64,000 nucleotides of DNA from Carnobacterium_A sp049673005 (GCF_049673005.1 NZ_JBATXB010000111.1:1-64000); one strand, 5' to 3'; positions 41,237 through 51,505 are shown, counted from the stretch's first letter. Numbers and translations: made by a program. Notes: generated from the sequence alone by a model not told the origin.

Positions 41237-43321
41237 CTATTTAACAACTAATTTATCGATACTTGCAAAGGAAAGAGTAAATATAGCCATTTCCCCTAAC
41301 AAAGCCAAACGATTATTTCGAACTTTTTCATTATCAGCCATAACCATGTTTTCATCAAAGAAAGCATCTATATAAGGCTGCAAGCTTTCTAATCGCTCAA
41401 ATTTATCTTCTGTTTTTAATTTATAAAACACACTTTTCGTTTTCTCAATTTGAGTAGCCAAATTAATTTCAGAGTCTGTTTCAAATAAAGAAGAATCAAT
41501 CTTATAATTTAACAAATCAATAGATCCTTTATTTTTTCTTGATAAGTTCAAAACACGTGTTAATGATTCTATAGTAGCTTTAAAAGACTCATCTTTCAGG
41601 TGCTTTTCTAAAGAATGACTTGCTTCTAAAATATCCATCACATTTTCTTGGTCTGAATTTAAAGATGCTTCAATAATATCATAACGCAACTCTTCTTTAC
41701 GCATAAATTGTTGCAAGCGAGCTTTTATAAAATCAACTAACTCTAAGCTTGTATTTTCATAATCCGGAATCACTAATTTTGAATTAGTTGATAGTTTATC
41801 TAAAATATCTTTCCTCAGTGTATTCATTGGGAAAAACCATTTTTTATTTTCAACAATACGAACTATTCCATATGCTTGACGTCTTAGTGCAAATGGATCA
41901 TTAGATCCTGTTGGTATTTTTCCAATGGCAAAGAAGGACATAATACTTTCTAATTTATCAGCTAAAGCTAAAACAGCACCAATGGAACTTCCAGGTAATT
42001 CTCCATCACTTGAGATAGGTAAGTAATGCTCCCGTATTGCTGTCGCAACCCCTTGGCTCTCGCCCTGTAATAAGGCATATTTTTCTCCCATAATTCCTTG
42101 AAGTTCTGGAAACTCTCCAACGACGTTCGTGACTAAATCAAATTTATATATTTCTGCTGCACGATCAAGGGTAGCTAATTGGTCTTTTGTCAGACCGACT
42201 GTTGTGCCGATAACGGATGCAAAAGAGCGAACGCGTTGCATTTTTTCATAAACCGTACCGATTTTCTCATGAAAAGTTACGTTTTTTAATTGATTTACAC
42301 ATTCCTCTATTGTTAATTTTTTATCATCCTCATAGAAAAATAATCCATCCTCTAAGCGAGCCGTTAAAACTTTTTCATTCCCTTTAACTACATTATCAAT
42401 GTATTCAGCATTTCCATTTCGAACAGAAATAAAATAAGGCAATAAATTACCTGCATGGTCAGCAACATCTACATATCTTTGGTGATCTCTCATAGAAGTA
42501 ATTAAGATTTCTTCTGGTATTTCCAAGTAAGATGGATTGTATTCCCCATAAAAAGCGGTTGGATATTCGACTAAATTAGTTATTTCTTCTAATAAGTCGG
42601 GAACAACAGAAACAGACCAATCACGCTCTTTTGCAATGGTATCAATTTGAGATACAATCATCCTTTGGCGTCTAGTGCTATCAGCAATGACAAACTCTTT
42701 TTCTAACTCTTTTTCATAGTCTAAGGCAGTAGCGAATGTTACGTTTTCACCAAGGAAACGGTGACCTCTACTAGTGTTGGAAGTATGAATGTCCAGTAAT
42801 GAGAATGGAATAACTTCATCATCTAACATCGCTGTAATCCAGTGGATCGGACGGATGTAATTAAAGTGGTAGTCAGCCCACTTCATGCTTACAGGAAAGG
42901 ACATTGATGTAATTACCTTATCTAAGCCCGTTAAAATAGATTTAGCTGCTTGACCTTCAATAAATTTATCGACATGAACATACTCAACGCCATTAATTTC
43001 TTTAAAATAAATGTCCTCCGTACTTAAATTTTGACCACGAACAAATCCCATTGCTGCTTTGCTCCAGTTTCCTTGGGCATCTAACGCAATTTTTTTTGCA
43101 GGACCTTTAGCTGATTCTTCTATATTCGCTTGTTTATCAGACAATTCTTTAACAATAACAGCTAGTCTTCTGGGTGTTGAAAAAGGCAAAACCTCACCGT
43201 AACTCAGTCTATTTTCATCTAAAAATTGTTTCATTCTTTGAACTAATTGTTGGCTACTTGGTGATACAATATGTGCCGGTATTTCTTCTAAGCCAATTTC
43301 TAGCAATAAATTTTTAGTCAT
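41237..43321 (-). CDS. glyS: Glycyl-tRNA synthetase beta subunit
   Basis: Beta subunit of the bacterial alpha2-beta2 glycyl-tRNA synthetase, which binds tRNA-Gly. The 694-residue protein starts LLLEIGLEEIPAHI and has the tRNA_synt_2f core (VDVADHAGNLLPYFISVRNG, AEIYKFDLVTNVVGEFPELQG with the HD-like region) and a C-terminal DALR-like domain. It follows glyQ by one base. Standard length. Confidence 0.97.
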   Translation of the reverse strand: MTKNLLLEIGLEEIPAHIVSPSSQQLVQRMKQFLDENRLSYGEVLPFSTPRRLAVIVKELSDKQANIEESAKGPAKKIALDAQGNWSKAAMGFVRGQNLSTEDIYFKEINGVEYVHVDKFIEGQAAKSILTGLDKVITSMSFPVSMKWADYHFNYIRPIHWITAMLDDEVIPFSLLDIHTSNTSRGHRFLGENVTFATALDYEKELEKEFVIADSTRRQRMIVSQIDTIAKERDWSVSVVPDLLEEITNLVEYPTAFYGEYNPSYLEIPEEILITSMRDHQRYVDVADHAGNLLPYFISVRNGNAEYIDNVVKGNEKVLTARLEDGLFFYEDDKKLTIEECVNQLKNVTFHEKIGTVYEKMQRVRSFASVIGTTVGLTKDQLATLDRAAEIYKFDLVTNVVGEFPELQGIMGEKYALLQGESQGVATAIREHYLPISSDGELPGSSIGAVLALADKLESIMSFFAIGKIPTGSNDPFALRRQAYGIVRIVENKKWFFPMNTLRKDILDKLSTNSKLVIPDYENTSLELVDFIKARLQQFMRKEELRYDIIEASLNSDQENVMDILEASHSLEKHLKDESFKATIESLTRVLNLSRKNKGSIDLLNYKIDSSLFETDSEINLATQIEKTKSVFYKLKTEDKFERLESLQPYIDAFFDENMVMADNEKVRNNRLALLGEMAIFTLSFASIDKLVVK

Positions 43322-43322
43322 A

Positions 43323-44234
43323 TTAATTTACCTCCTCAATAGAATTGGTTTTCACTTTTAACAATGGATAACCTAATTTTTCTCGTTCAGTAACAAAGGC
43401 TTGAGCAATTGCTCTTGCCATCTTACGAATTCGTGCTAAATAGCCCGCACGCTCTGTAACAGAGACCGCTCCACGTGCATCTAATAAGTTAAATGTGTGA
43501 CTACATTTCAAAACATAATCATATGCCGGATGAACTAAGCCTGCTTCAATTTGAACAGTAGCTTCTTTTTCATAATCATCAAATAATTGTAGCAACAAAT
43601 CTTGGTTACTGTATTCAAACGCATACTTTGAATGTTCATATTCAGGTTGAATAAAGATCTCGCCATACTTTACTCCTTTAGTCCATTGAATATCATAAAC
43701 GCTGTCTACTTCTTGAATATAAGAAGCTAAACGTTCTAGTCCATAGGTTATTTCACTAGTAACTGGGTAACATTCTAAACCACCAACTTGTTGGAAATAA
43801 GTAAACTGAGTAATTTCCATTCCATCAAGCCATACTTCCCAACCTAAACCAGCACAACCCATTGAAGGGTTTTCCCAGTTGTCTTCTACAAATCGGATAT
43901 CATGTTTTAAAGGATCAATACCTAATAAAACCAAACTATCCAAATAAAGTTCTTGAATATTTTCAGGAGAAGGCTTCATAACTACTTGGAATTGATGATG
44001 TTGAAATAAGCGATTTGGATTCTCGCCATAACGTCCATCTCCTGGACGTCTTGAAGGTTCAACATAAGCAGCGTTCCATGGTTCAGGACCAATTGCTCTT
44101 AGAAATGTGTAAGGACTCATCGTTCCCGCACCTTTTTCTGTGTCGTAAGACTGCATTAGTAAACAACCTTTATCTGACCAATAATTTTGTAAAGTTAAAA
44201 TGATTTCTTGAAATGTTAACGATTCTTTTTTCAT
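43323..44234 (-). CDS. glyQ: Glycyl-tRNA synthetase alpha subunit
   Basis: Catalytic subunit activating glycine. The 303-residue class II protein shows FQEIILTLQNYWSDKGC, QSYDTEKGAGTMSP, YVEPSRRPGDGRYG and WEVWLDGMEITQFTYFQQ. A GTG at 44243 is in frame but abuts the AAGGAG site; the ATG at 44234, eight bases after GGAG, is the likelier start. Expression is controlled by the T-box leader directly upstream. Confidence 0.97.
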   Translation of the reverse strand: MKKESLTFQEIILTLQNYWSDKGCLLMQSYDTEKGAGTMSPYTFLRAIGPEPWNAAYVEPSRRPGDGRYGENPNRLFQHHQFQVVMKPSPENIQELYLDSLVLLGIDPLKHDIRFVEDNWENPSMGCAGLGWEVWLDGMEITQFTYFQQVGGLECYPVTSEITYGLERLASYIQEVDSVYDIQWTKGVKYGEIFIQPEYEHSKYAFEYSNQDLLLQLFDDYEKEATVQIEAGLVHPAYDYVLKCSHTFNLLDARGAVSVTERAGYLARIRKMARAIAQAFVTEREKLGYPLLKVKTNSIEEVN

Positions 44235-44243
44235 TAAAAACAC

Positions 44244-44516
44244 TCCTTCAAATAGTTTAATATAAAATAAAAAAAGTCGTCCCTATGTTGACAAACATCA
44301 ACATAGGGACGACTTATCATCGCGGTTCCACCCTAATTCCAGTAATAAATACTAGCATCTTTATTAGACAGCTCAAGAATGCCTTTCGATTTCTCACTAG
44401 TCCTGGCTTCCACTATCCCAGAATCGCTAAACAAGATGATTAAAAATCTACTTCTTTCTTTCTACGCTGTTTATTTTATTAATACCATCATATCCTTCTA
44501 GAGAAACATTTGTCAA
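44244..44516 (-). promoter_or_regulatory. T-box riboswitch of glyQS, with promoter
   Basis: The minus-strand promoter is TTGACA (44511-44516), 18-bp spacer, TATGAT (44487-44492). The leader has the T-box element GGTGGAACCGCG at about 44321-44332 and an intrinsic terminator, a stem of 44274-44290 region with 44298-44315 ending in a U-run. The likely specifier codon is GGC (Gly) at 44381-44383, in the context GAA-AGGCATTC. Uncharged tRNA-Gly would stabilise the antiterminator and allow glyQS expression. Confidence 0.93.
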
Positions 44517-44551
44517 TCTTTTCTTTAAAAAAATTAATGAAGTGAATTAGT

Positions 44552-45331
44552 CTATTCTGGTTTTCTATCTATCAATAAATCTCCCCATTGGTACATTTGA
44601 TCAATAAATCGTTTACTCTTAAGTTTTATACCTACAGATTCATCATAAATCATATCTAGAACAACTCTAATTTCTTTTTTCGTTTCGTCTTTTACTTTTA
44701 TTGTCCCTAAATGATCCATTGAAACAATTGAGAATAAACGCAAGAAGTAAATCGCACGTTGACTAGCATGATAACGATGCTTATCCAAGCTCCAATGCGC
44801 TTGGCAAAGTAAACCTCCATAACTCCCAGAATAATCAAACAAGCCTGTTGTTTTTCCGCACTCACGACAGCCTCTCCACTCAGGAGCAACTCCAAAATAA
44901 GGTAAAACTTGCACTTCAAAGATATTCACTAGTATTTCAGGATCTGTGCCGCTATCTATTTCTAATAGTAATTGTTTCACCTTATAAAATAAGGTTGGAT
45001 CTGGCACACCGTCTTCTATAGCAATATCAGTTAGGCTAAGTATATAAGTTGCATATGCATTCAAAAAAATATCTGTGTGCAATTGATTAAGGTGAGCCAA
45101 GTCCTTAGCATCTCTAATAAAACCAAGGCCAGTATCTTTAATATCTGTAATATAAGTTGCCATCGTAAAAGGGAGTATAGCAGCTTTTAAATTACTGTTT
45201 GATTTTCTAGAACCTTTAATGAAAAACATTCTTTTTCCGAGACGTGATGTGAAAATCTTAACAAGCTTATCGCTTTCTCGATAATTACGAACTGAGATAA
45301 CAATACCTTCTGTTTCTTGTAATTCAGACAA
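44552..45331 (-). CDS. recO: DNA repair protein RecO
   Basis: RecFOR mediator that loads RecA on SSB-coated DNA. The protein of 259 residues has the N-terminal OB fold (ETEGIVISVRNYRESDKLV, FTSRLGKRMFFIKGSRK) and a C-terminal helical domain with the zinc-ribbon-like CRECGKTTGLFDYSG. The open frame reaches an ATG at 45367, but the AAGGAG site and homologue N-termini fit a TTG start at 45331. It follows era by about 100 bp, the usual order. Confidence 0.93.
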   Translation of the reverse strand: MSELQETEGIVISVRNYRESDKLVKIFTSRLGKRMFFIKGSRKSNSNLKAAILPFTMATYITDIKDTGLGFIRDAKDLAHLNQLHTDIFLNAYATYILSLTDIAIEDGVPDPTLFYKVKQLLLEIDSGTDPEILVNIFEVQVLPYFGVAPEWRGCRECGKTTGLFDYSGSYGGLLCQAHWSLDKHRYHASQRAIYFLRLFSIVSMDHLGTIKVKDETKKEIRVVLDMIYDESVGIKLKSKRFIDQMYQWGDLLIDRKPE

Positions 45332-45434
45332 GCTACTATCTCCTTCCTGATCAACTTTAGACCCCATAATCTAAGTAGAAAAGAAAATCTCACTAAAATA
45401 AGTGAGATTTTACTTAATACGAATAAAAATAAGG

Positions 45435-46343
45435 TTAGTAGTCTTCTTTGCGGTAACCAAAATCTTGTAAATTCGTTTGACGGTCACGCCAATCTTTTTG
45501 AACCTTTACCCAAAGATCTAAATAAATTTTATCTCCTAATAGGACCTCGATATCACGACGAGCACGAATCCCAACATCTTTTAGCATCTTACCGCCTTTT
45601 CCGATAATAATCCCTTTTTGACTCGAACGTTCAACAATAATTGCTGCATGTACTTGGACTTTGCCAAGTTCATTTCTTTGCATGCTTTCAACCACTACTG
45701 CAACAGAATGAGGAACCTCTTCACGTGTTAATTGCAATACTTTTTCGCGTATTAACTCAGAAACAATGAAGTACTCAGGGTGATCTGTAACTTGGTCTTC
45801 AGGATAAAATTGAGGTCCTTCAGGCAAATACTTAAGAATTTCAGAAAGTAATGTTTCCACGTTATTCCCTTCGGTAGCTGATATTGGAATAATTTGTTCA
45901 AACTCCATTTGAGTTCGATAATCATCAATAATTTCAAGCAACTTATCAGGATGTATTTCATCAATCTTATTTATCAATAAAAATACAGGAGTATTGCTTT
46001 CTTTTAATTTATCAATAATAAAATTATCTCCAGGACCACGTTTTTCTACTGCACTTACCATAAAAAGAATTACATCTACTCCTCTTAAACTACTTAAAGC
46101 AGATTCTACCATGAAATCTCCTAAACGATGTTTAGGTTTATGAATTCCAGGAGTATCAATGAAAACAATTTGTGAATCGTCTGTTGTATAAATACCTTGA
46201 ATTTTATTTCTTGTTGTTTGAGCTTTATCGCTCATGATAGCAATTTTTTGACCAACCACTCTGTTAAGCAAAGTTGATTTACCTACATTTGGACGTCCTA
46301 CAATCGAAACAAATCCTGATGTGTGTTCTCTATTATTCTCCAT
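45435..46343 (-). CDS. era: GTPase Era
   Basis: Essential GTPase that binds the 3' end of 16S rRNA during 30S assembly. The 302-residue protein has G1 GRPNVGKST (about residue 15), G3 DTPGIH, G4 NKID and a C-terminal KH domain (about 200-290, with IIVERSSQKGIIIGKGGKMLK). The start ATG shares a base with the cdd stop (TAATG), so the two are coupled. Confidence 0.98.
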   Translation of the reverse strand: MENNREHTSGFVSIVGRPNVGKSTLLNRVVGQKIAIMSDKAQTTRNKIQGIYTTDDSQIVFIDTPGIHKPKHRLGDFMVESALSSLRGVDVILFMVSAVEKRGPGDNFIIDKLKESNTPVFLLINKIDEIHPDKLLEIIDDYRTQMEFEQIIPISATEGNNVETLLSEILKYLPEGPQFYPEDQVTDHPEYFIVSELIREKVLQLTREEVPHSVAVVVESMQRNELGKVQVHAAIIVERSSQKGIIIGKGGKMLKDVGIRARRDIEVLLGDKIYLDLWVKVQKDWRDRQTNLQDFGYRKEDY

Positions 46344-46753
46344 TAAACCATATCCTCCGATTGAAACGCTCCAGGTAAAAGTTCTTTTACCGTAGTTTCA
46401 TATTTATCTCCATTTATGTTTGTTAGTAATACCGGCATATCCGGTTCACAAAATTCTACCATAACTTGTCTACATGCGCCACAAGGAGATATCGGACCAG
46501 CTGTTTTCCCTGTAACAACCAGTTTTTTGAATGATTTTTTTCCTTCAGAAACGGCTTTAAAAATAGCTGTACGTTCAGCACAGTTGCTTAGTCCATAAGA
46601 AGCATTTTCAATATTACACCCACTATAGATGGTCCCATCATCTGTTACAAGCGATGCTCCTACTGGAAATTTTGAATAAGGAACATAGGCATTATTTAAC
46701 ATTTCTGTAGCTTCTTTTACTAACTGTAGTGTTATCTTTTCATTGTTTTCCAT
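46343..46753 (-). CDS. cdd: Cytidine deaminase
   Basis: Zinc enzyme turning (deoxy)cytidine into (deoxy)uridine for pyrimidine salvage. The 136-residue protein has the YVPYSKFPVGA start, NAERT-type catalytic block as NCAERTAI with the proton-shuttle Glu, and the zinc ligands in SPCGACRQV. AAAAGGAG precedes the ATG. It is part of the ybeY-dgkA-cdd-era run typical of Bacilli. Confidence 0.97.
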   Translation of the reverse strand: MENNEKITLQLVKEATEMLNNAYVPYSKFPVGASLVTDDGTIYSGCNIENASYGLSNCAERTAIFKAVSEGKKSFKKLVVTGKTAGPISPCGACRQVMVEFCEPDMPVLLTNINGDKYETTVKELLPGAFQSEDMV

Positions 46754-46769
46754 AATTTAATTCTCCTTT

Positions 46770-47165
46770 TCAAATGAATCGTTCTAAAATATTAGGTAAG
46801 ATAATAATAGATGCTGTAATAATCGAAAAAAATGCAGTCGTTAGAACTGCTGCCGCTGCCATATCTTTAGCTTTTTTGGCTAAGGGATGGTATTGGTTAT
46901 TTGTTATTAAATCTACGACATTTTCAACAATCGTATTTAGTATTTCCATGACTAAAACTAAAAAAACACTTAATATTATCCATAGCCATTCATTTTGTGT
47001 TAAATCTAAAACAGATGAAATTAGCAATACAGCAATCCCTAAAATAAGATGAGTACGCATATTCCGCTCTTCTTGAAATACTGTTTGAATTCCTTTGAAC
47101 GCATATTTAAACGAATCGATAAACCTTGAGTTTTTACACACCTCTTTATTATCTTTCCAGGCCAT
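46770..47165 (-). CDS. dgkA: Undecaprenol/diacylglycerol kinase DgkA family
   Basis: Small membrane lipid kinase; in Gram-positives the substrate is mainly undecaprenol. The 131-residue protein has three membrane helices and the family signature EILNTIVENVVDLI followed by KKAKDMAAAAV, which bind ATP and Mg. The open frame extends to 47210, but the ATG at 47165, which overlaps the end of ybeY by 17 bp, matches homologue N-termini better. No strong ribosome binding site, so translation is probably coupled to ybeY. Confidence 0.9.
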   Translation of the reverse strand: MAWKDNKEVCKNSRFIDSFKYAFKGIQTVFQEERNMRTHLILGIAVLLISSVLDLTQNEWLWIILSVFLVLVMEILNTIVENVVDLITNNQYHPLAKKAKDMAAAAVLTTAFFSIITASIIILPNILERFI

Positions 47166-47625
47166 AGGCGTCCAGTATCTCTTTCTGCAAGCCAAACATT
47201 TCTTTTTCATCGTTTAGCTCCATATGATCATATCCATTTAAATGTAAAAATCCATGAAGAGCAAGAAAACCAAGCTCACGATCGAGTGAATGTCCATACT
47301 CGTTAGCCTGCTCAATTGCTTTATCAACAGAAATAACAATATCACCAATATTTCTAGCTACTATTCCTTCAAAACTCGCTATATCTAATACAAAATCATT
47401 TTCAACCTCATCTTCAAGAGCGAAACTAATAACATCTGTTGGTTGATCTTTAAAACGAAATTCTCGATTAATCTCTTGTATTTTTTCATTGTCTACAAAT
47501 AATATAGACATTTCAGTCTCTTTTTCTAAATGGATGTAATTCCCAGAAAATTCTAAGATTGATTCAACCATTCCTTTTTGTTCTTTAGTAATTTTATTTG
47601 TTTCATCGAATAAATCGATTTCCAT
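47149..47625 (-). CDS. ybeY: Endoribonuclease YbeY
   Basis: Zinc endoribonuclease for 16S rRNA 3' maturation and rRNA quality control, 158 residues. The metal motif HGFLHLNGYDH near residue 120 is complete and the conserved Arg in NREFRFKDQPTDVISFA is present. The start at 47625 follows AGGAGG by nine bases; a longer open frame to 47658 would include that site. Confidence 0.96.
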   Translation of the reverse strand: MEIDLFDETNKITKEQKGMVESILEFSGNYIHLEKETEMSILFVDNEKIQEINREFRFKDQPTDVISFALEDEVENDFVLDIASFEGIVARNIGDIVISVDKAIEQANEYGHSLDRELGFLALHGFLHLNGYDHMELNDEKEMFGLQKEILDAYGLER

Positions 47626-47681
47626 GGTACTTATCCTCCTAAATGCATTAAAACTCACTCGTTATTTTTCGGGATATCTTT

Positions 47682-49877
47682 TTATTTCAAACTAGGGTAT
47701 TCAATTCTCGAATGAAATGTGCCTATTAGTCCTTCTGAAATTGATTTCTCTACTAGTTTTAGTTCCTTGATTGATATTGTACATTCATCAAACTGTCCAT
47801 CAGTCATTCTATTGTTAATCAGCTGATGAACAAATTTTTCTATTGTTTCTTTAGTAGGATTTGGCATTGATCTTACTGCCGCTTCTGCACTGTCAGCTAT
47901 ATTTATCACGGCCGCTTCTTTTGTTTGTGGTTTAGGACCAGGATACCTAAACTCAGATTCTTGAACCGTTTCATCTAATTCCTTAGCTTTTACATAAAAG
48001 AATTTCATTAATGTCGTTCCATGATGTTGGGCACAGATATCTATAATTGATTGTGGCATTCTAGCTTCTTGTAACATCTTTACACCTTCACTAACATGTC
48101 CAAAAATGATATCTCTACTTTCAAACGGCGTTAACAAATTATGAGGATTTTCCATACCTGAAGATAAATTTTCTACGAAGAAAAGAGAATGCCTAAGTTT
48201 ACCAACATCATGGTAATAACTAGCAACTCTCGCAAATAACGAATCTCCACCAATCGCTCCTACGGCATTAGCACTAAGATTGGCGACCATTAAACTATGA
48301 TGGTATGTCCCCGGAGTTTTAGTAACAAGTTCTTTTAGCAAAGGATTAGCAGGGTTCTCTAGCTTCATTAAGGTCAAAATAGCATTCTCCGTAAAAATAA
48401 GTTCAATGTACGGTGCTAATAAAACAGCTAAAAAATAAGAAAGTAAGCCACTACCTAAAGAAAATAAGATAATGAATAAAGAGTCCTTAGAGAAATATGG
48501 TAAATTTAAATAGAAAATAAAAGAGCTGATAAACAATAAATTAACTAATGATATCCATATAAGTGTATTAAAAAACTGATCAAAAATTCTTCTTTTGGTT
48601 ATCATCGTCCCTATCATACCACTAAATAAATAAAATAACGTTAAAATAATTGTACTGCTAGCCCCTGAGTTCCCTCTAAATAAAAACAATGAAAAGGCGA
48701 CTAAAAAACAATTTGAAATTATTCCATACCGCTTAGTTGTAAAGGTAGTTAATAAGATTGGCGCTAATGCAGCTGGAAACAATAAGCTGATATTCGATAA
48801 ACCAGATTGTTGTATTAGCGACAACGATTTCAAAATTAATAATGCACTAATTGTAACTAAGGCATACAAAGTTAATTCTTGACCTTTTTGTAATACAGAT
48901 TTTTTTTTATTTTCCCCAAAATAAAGTAAAACAATTGATTGTGCTAGCAAAATTAGAAATAAACTGTAATACAGATGATAAGAGGATTTATTATCTAATA
49001 GACCGAGCAATTCAATTTGTTTCATAACATTATTATCAATAACATGACCCTCTTGCACAATCACTTGACCTTGCAAAATTAAGGCTGGTTGAACAGAATT
49101 CCTTGCACTCTCACGCTGTTCTTCTGTTTCTTGTTTATTGTACACATTATTCTCTACTAGTGAATTGTCCAAGATTAAACTTGCTATCCTTTGCTGGTCA
49201 GCTGTAAATGCCCAATAATCAAGACTATCAGTTGCTTCTAGTTTTTTTCTTGGTAACTCATCAACTCTGATAGATGTTGACATGACCTCCGAAAGAGTTT
49301 GGGTTGTTGCTTTTTCAATCTGGTTGACTATTCCTTCAGTTGCTCCGAGTAGTTCTAATATTGACCACTCTGGCAATGAAGAAATAAATTCTCTTGTTTC
49401 TTCATCGTTATTTATTAAACTAGCGTTAAAAATAGTCATCTTTTCATTCGGTGTTAGTCTTTTTGTATTAACAGCAGGTGTTTCGCTATCTGTTTTTTTA
49501 TTAGATTCAGCCTTATCTTTTTCCTCTTTTACTTTTTTTTGGTATTGTTCTTCAGCTAACTTATTTGTTTCTCTAATTGTCGCAAACAAAACATGTATTT
49601 TTTCAGTTTGGATACTATTCAGGTCAGCATTATAAGAATAAACTGGAGCAACATTATCAGCTGCTATTTGTCGATTCTCAATCGTTTTCTCAGTGTTTTC
49701 AACAGTGGACTGTGCACGAATCGTTTCATCTGCAACTTGGTAAAGTTTGATATCTAATACTTTTGGTTCTACACTACTGAACATAATTAAAAAAAGAACA
49801 GTAGAAAAAAGGAATAACACGACAGGGACATACATCTTTCCCATTTTATTTTGCATAGCTATCAAACGTTCTCGCAT
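47682..49877 (-). CDS. pgpH: PgpH-type cyclic di-AMP phosphodiesterase (7TM-HD)
   Basis: Membrane enzyme that breaks down the second messenger c-di-AMP. The 731-residue protein has one N-terminal membrane helix (about 16-33), an extracellular 7TMR-HDED domain (about 35-290), seven membrane helices (about 295-495) and a cytoplasmic HD domain with HHSLMVANLS and YYHDVGKL metal ligands (about 520-700). It lies between phoH and ybeY, as in Bacillus yqfF. An AGGATG site precedes the ATG. Confidence 0.95.
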   Translation of the reverse strand: MRERLIAMQNKMGKMYVPVVLFLFSTVLFLIMFSSVEPKVLDIKLYQVADETIRAQSTVENTEKTIENRQIAADNVAPVYSYNADLNSIQTEKIHVLFATIRETNKLAEEQYQKKVKEEKDKAESNKKTDSETPAVNTKRLTPNEKMTIFNASLINNDEETREFISSLPEWSILELLGATEGIVNQIEKATTQTLSEVMSTSIRVDELPRKKLEATDSLDYWAFTADQQRIASLILDNSLVENNVYNKQETEEQRESARNSVQPALILQGQVIVQEGHVIDNNVMKQIELLGLLDNKSSYHLYYSLFLILLAQSIVLLYFGENKKKSVLQKGQELTLYALVTISALLILKSLSLIQQSGLSNISLLFPAALAPILLTTFTTKRYGIISNCFLVAFSLFLFRGNSGASSTIILTLFYLFSGMIGTMITKRRIFDQFFNTLIWISLVNLLFISSFIFYLNLPYFSKDSLFIILFSLGSGLLSYFLAVLLAPYIELIFTENAILTLMKLENPANPLLKELVTKTPGTYHHSLMVANLSANAVGAIGGDSLFARVASYYHDVGKLRHSLFFVENLSSGMENPHNLLTPFESRDIIFGHVSEGVKMLQEARMPQSIIDICAQHHGTTLMKFFYVKAKELDETVQESEFRYPGPKPQTKEAAVINIADSAEAAVRSMPNPTKETIEKFVHQLINNRMTDGQFDECTISIKELKLVEKSISEGLIGTFHSRIEYPSLK

Positions 49878-49916
49878 TTATTCACATCCTAACTGAAACC
49901 AATCATACCTTAATGA

Positions 49917-50888
49917 TTAATCAAGTTTCTTTTTTTCATCATATGCTTCTATAATACTCGCAACAACTGGGTGCCTTACAACATCTTTAGAATCAAAATA
50001 AACAAAATGTATATTCTTAACTTGAAACAAAATTTTTTCAGCATGAATTAAACCGCTAGTCGTTCCTCTAGGAAGATCAATTTGAGTAATGTCTCCATTT
50101 ATTACCATTTGTGATCCAAATCCCAGACGCGTTAGAAACATCTTCATTTGTGAAACAGTCGTATTTTGAGCTTCATCTAAAATTACGAAAGCATCTTCTA
50201 ATGTACGCCCACGCATATAAGCAAGAGGTGCAATCTCAATTACTCCACGTTCCATCAAACGATTTGTATGCTCTAAGCCAAAAAGATTATATAGAGCATC
50301 ATAAATAGGTCTTAAGTAAGGATCTACTTTTTCTTTTAAATCTCCTGGTAAAAACCCTAAATGTTCTCCCGCTTCTACAGCCGGTCGAGTTAAAATAATT
50401 TTTTTTACTTCCCCGTTCTTCAAAGCATTAATAGCCATAACAACAGCTAAATAAGTTTTACCTGTCCCAGCAGGGCCAATACCAAAAGTAACTGCATGTT
50501 CTGTAATTGATTTAACATAGTTGCGTTGCCCGAAATTTTTTGCACGTATGGGACTTCCTTCAAAATTTTTACCGATTTCTTTATCATACATACTTAAAAA
50601 ATAATCTAAGGTACCATCTTTCGCCATCTTAGTAGCCGTTATAATATCAGGGTCGCTAATAGAAATGCCTTTATTTATTAACTCTTGTAATTTTGCTACT
50701 ATGTTTTCAACCGTATGACCTAGAGACTCTTTACTAAAAACCTCTATTTTATTTCCTCGACTACTTATTGTTACATCCATCGTATCTTCAATTAACTTTA
50801 AATTTTTATCCTGAACTCCAAACAAAGCATGTAAATCTTCTGTTTCATTTAATTCAAAGTTATAAGTTTCCTCTGATTTATTAGACAA
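49917..50888 (-). CDS. phoH: PhoH family ATPase
   Basis: Cytoplasmic P-loop protein of 323 residues with an N-terminal KH-like segment and a PhoH ATPase domain. Walker A is GPAGTGKTY (about residue 141) and Walker B FVILDEAQN. Related to RNA helicase-like proteins; its cellular role is not settled. The start appears to be TTG at 50888, eight bases after GGGGTG. It is the first gene of the phoH-pgpH-ybeY-dgkA-cdd-era-recO run. Confidence 0.94.
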   Translation of the reverse strand: MSNKSEETYNFELNETEDLHALFGVQDKNLKLIEDTMDVTISSRGNKIEVFSKESLGHTVENIVAKLQELINKGISISDPDIITATKMAKDGTLDYFLSMYDKEIGKNFEGSPIRAKNFGQRNYVKSITEHAVTFGIGPAGTGKTYLAVVMAINALKNGEVKKIILTRPAVEAGEHLGFLPGDLKEKVDPYLRPIYDALYNLFGLEHTNRLMERGVIEIAPLAYMRGRTLEDAFVILDEAQNTTVSQMKMFLTRLGFGSQMVINGDITQIDLPRGTTSGLIHAEKILFQVKNIHFVYFDSKDVVRHPVVASIIEAYDEKKKLD

Positions 50889-50987
50889 ATAGTCAACACC
50901 CCTTTTGATACTAGTTTAATCTTTAATAAAATTAGTAAATACATTATCATTTTACCACAAGTAAGATATTAATTTATATGTAAAATA

Positions 50988-51019
50988 AAAAAGCAAAAGA
51001 ATAATCTTTTACTTTTTTA
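50988..51019 (-). terminator. Terminator after yqeY
   Basis: AAAAAGCAAAAGA pairs with TCTTTTACTTTTT around a short AT loop, with a U-rich 3' side on the minus strand. AT-only except two pairs, so moderate strength. Confidence 0.65.
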
Positions 51020-51026
51020 CTAGTAT

Positions 51027-51470
51027 TTAGTTCAATTGCTCTTTAACTAGGCGATTAATTGTATTTCCATCAGCTTTGCCTTTTGTTATCGGCATAATAA
51101 CACCCATAACTTTACCAAAATCTTTCATTGACGTAGCATTTACTTCAGAAATAGCTTTTGATATAATCACTTGCAATTCTTCTTCAGAAAGTTGTTGAGG
51201 CAAATATTTTCCAACGAGTTTGATTGCATTATTTGTTTGCTCAACCAAATCTTCTCTATTAGCTTTTTCAAACTCAACTAGAGATTCACGTCTTTGTTTC
51301 ATTTCGCGAGAAAGAAGTGTTAATTCTTCATCCTCACTTAATTCATTACCTGTCTTAATTTTTTCGTTTTGAAACGCTGCTTTTAGCATGCGTAAAACAG
51401 CTAAAGTGTTTTTATCTTTAGCTTTCATAGCAGTTTTGATATCATCGTTTATGGTTGTTAGAAGTGACAA
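51027..51470 (-). CDS. yqeY: GatB/YqeY domain protein
   Basis: A helical protein of 147 residues of the YqeY family, related to the tail domain of GatB and thought to bind tRNA; the function is not known. The family segment LRMLKAAFQNEKIKTG and the C-terminal DFGKVMGVIMPITKGKADG are clear. The start is TTG at 51470, after a GAGGGTGAG site. It follows rpsU, a conserved pairing in Firmicutes. Confidence 0.93.
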   Translation of the reverse strand: MSLLTTINDDIKTAMKAKDKNTLAVLRMLKAAFQNEKIKTGNELSEDEELTLLSREMKQRRESLVEFEKANREDLVEQTNNAIKLVGKYLPQQLSEEELQVIISKAISEVNATSMKDFGKVMGVIMPITKGKADGNTINRLVKEQLN

Positions 51471-51505
51471 GACTTTCTCACCCTCAATTCCTATGCGTTA
51501 TCTGA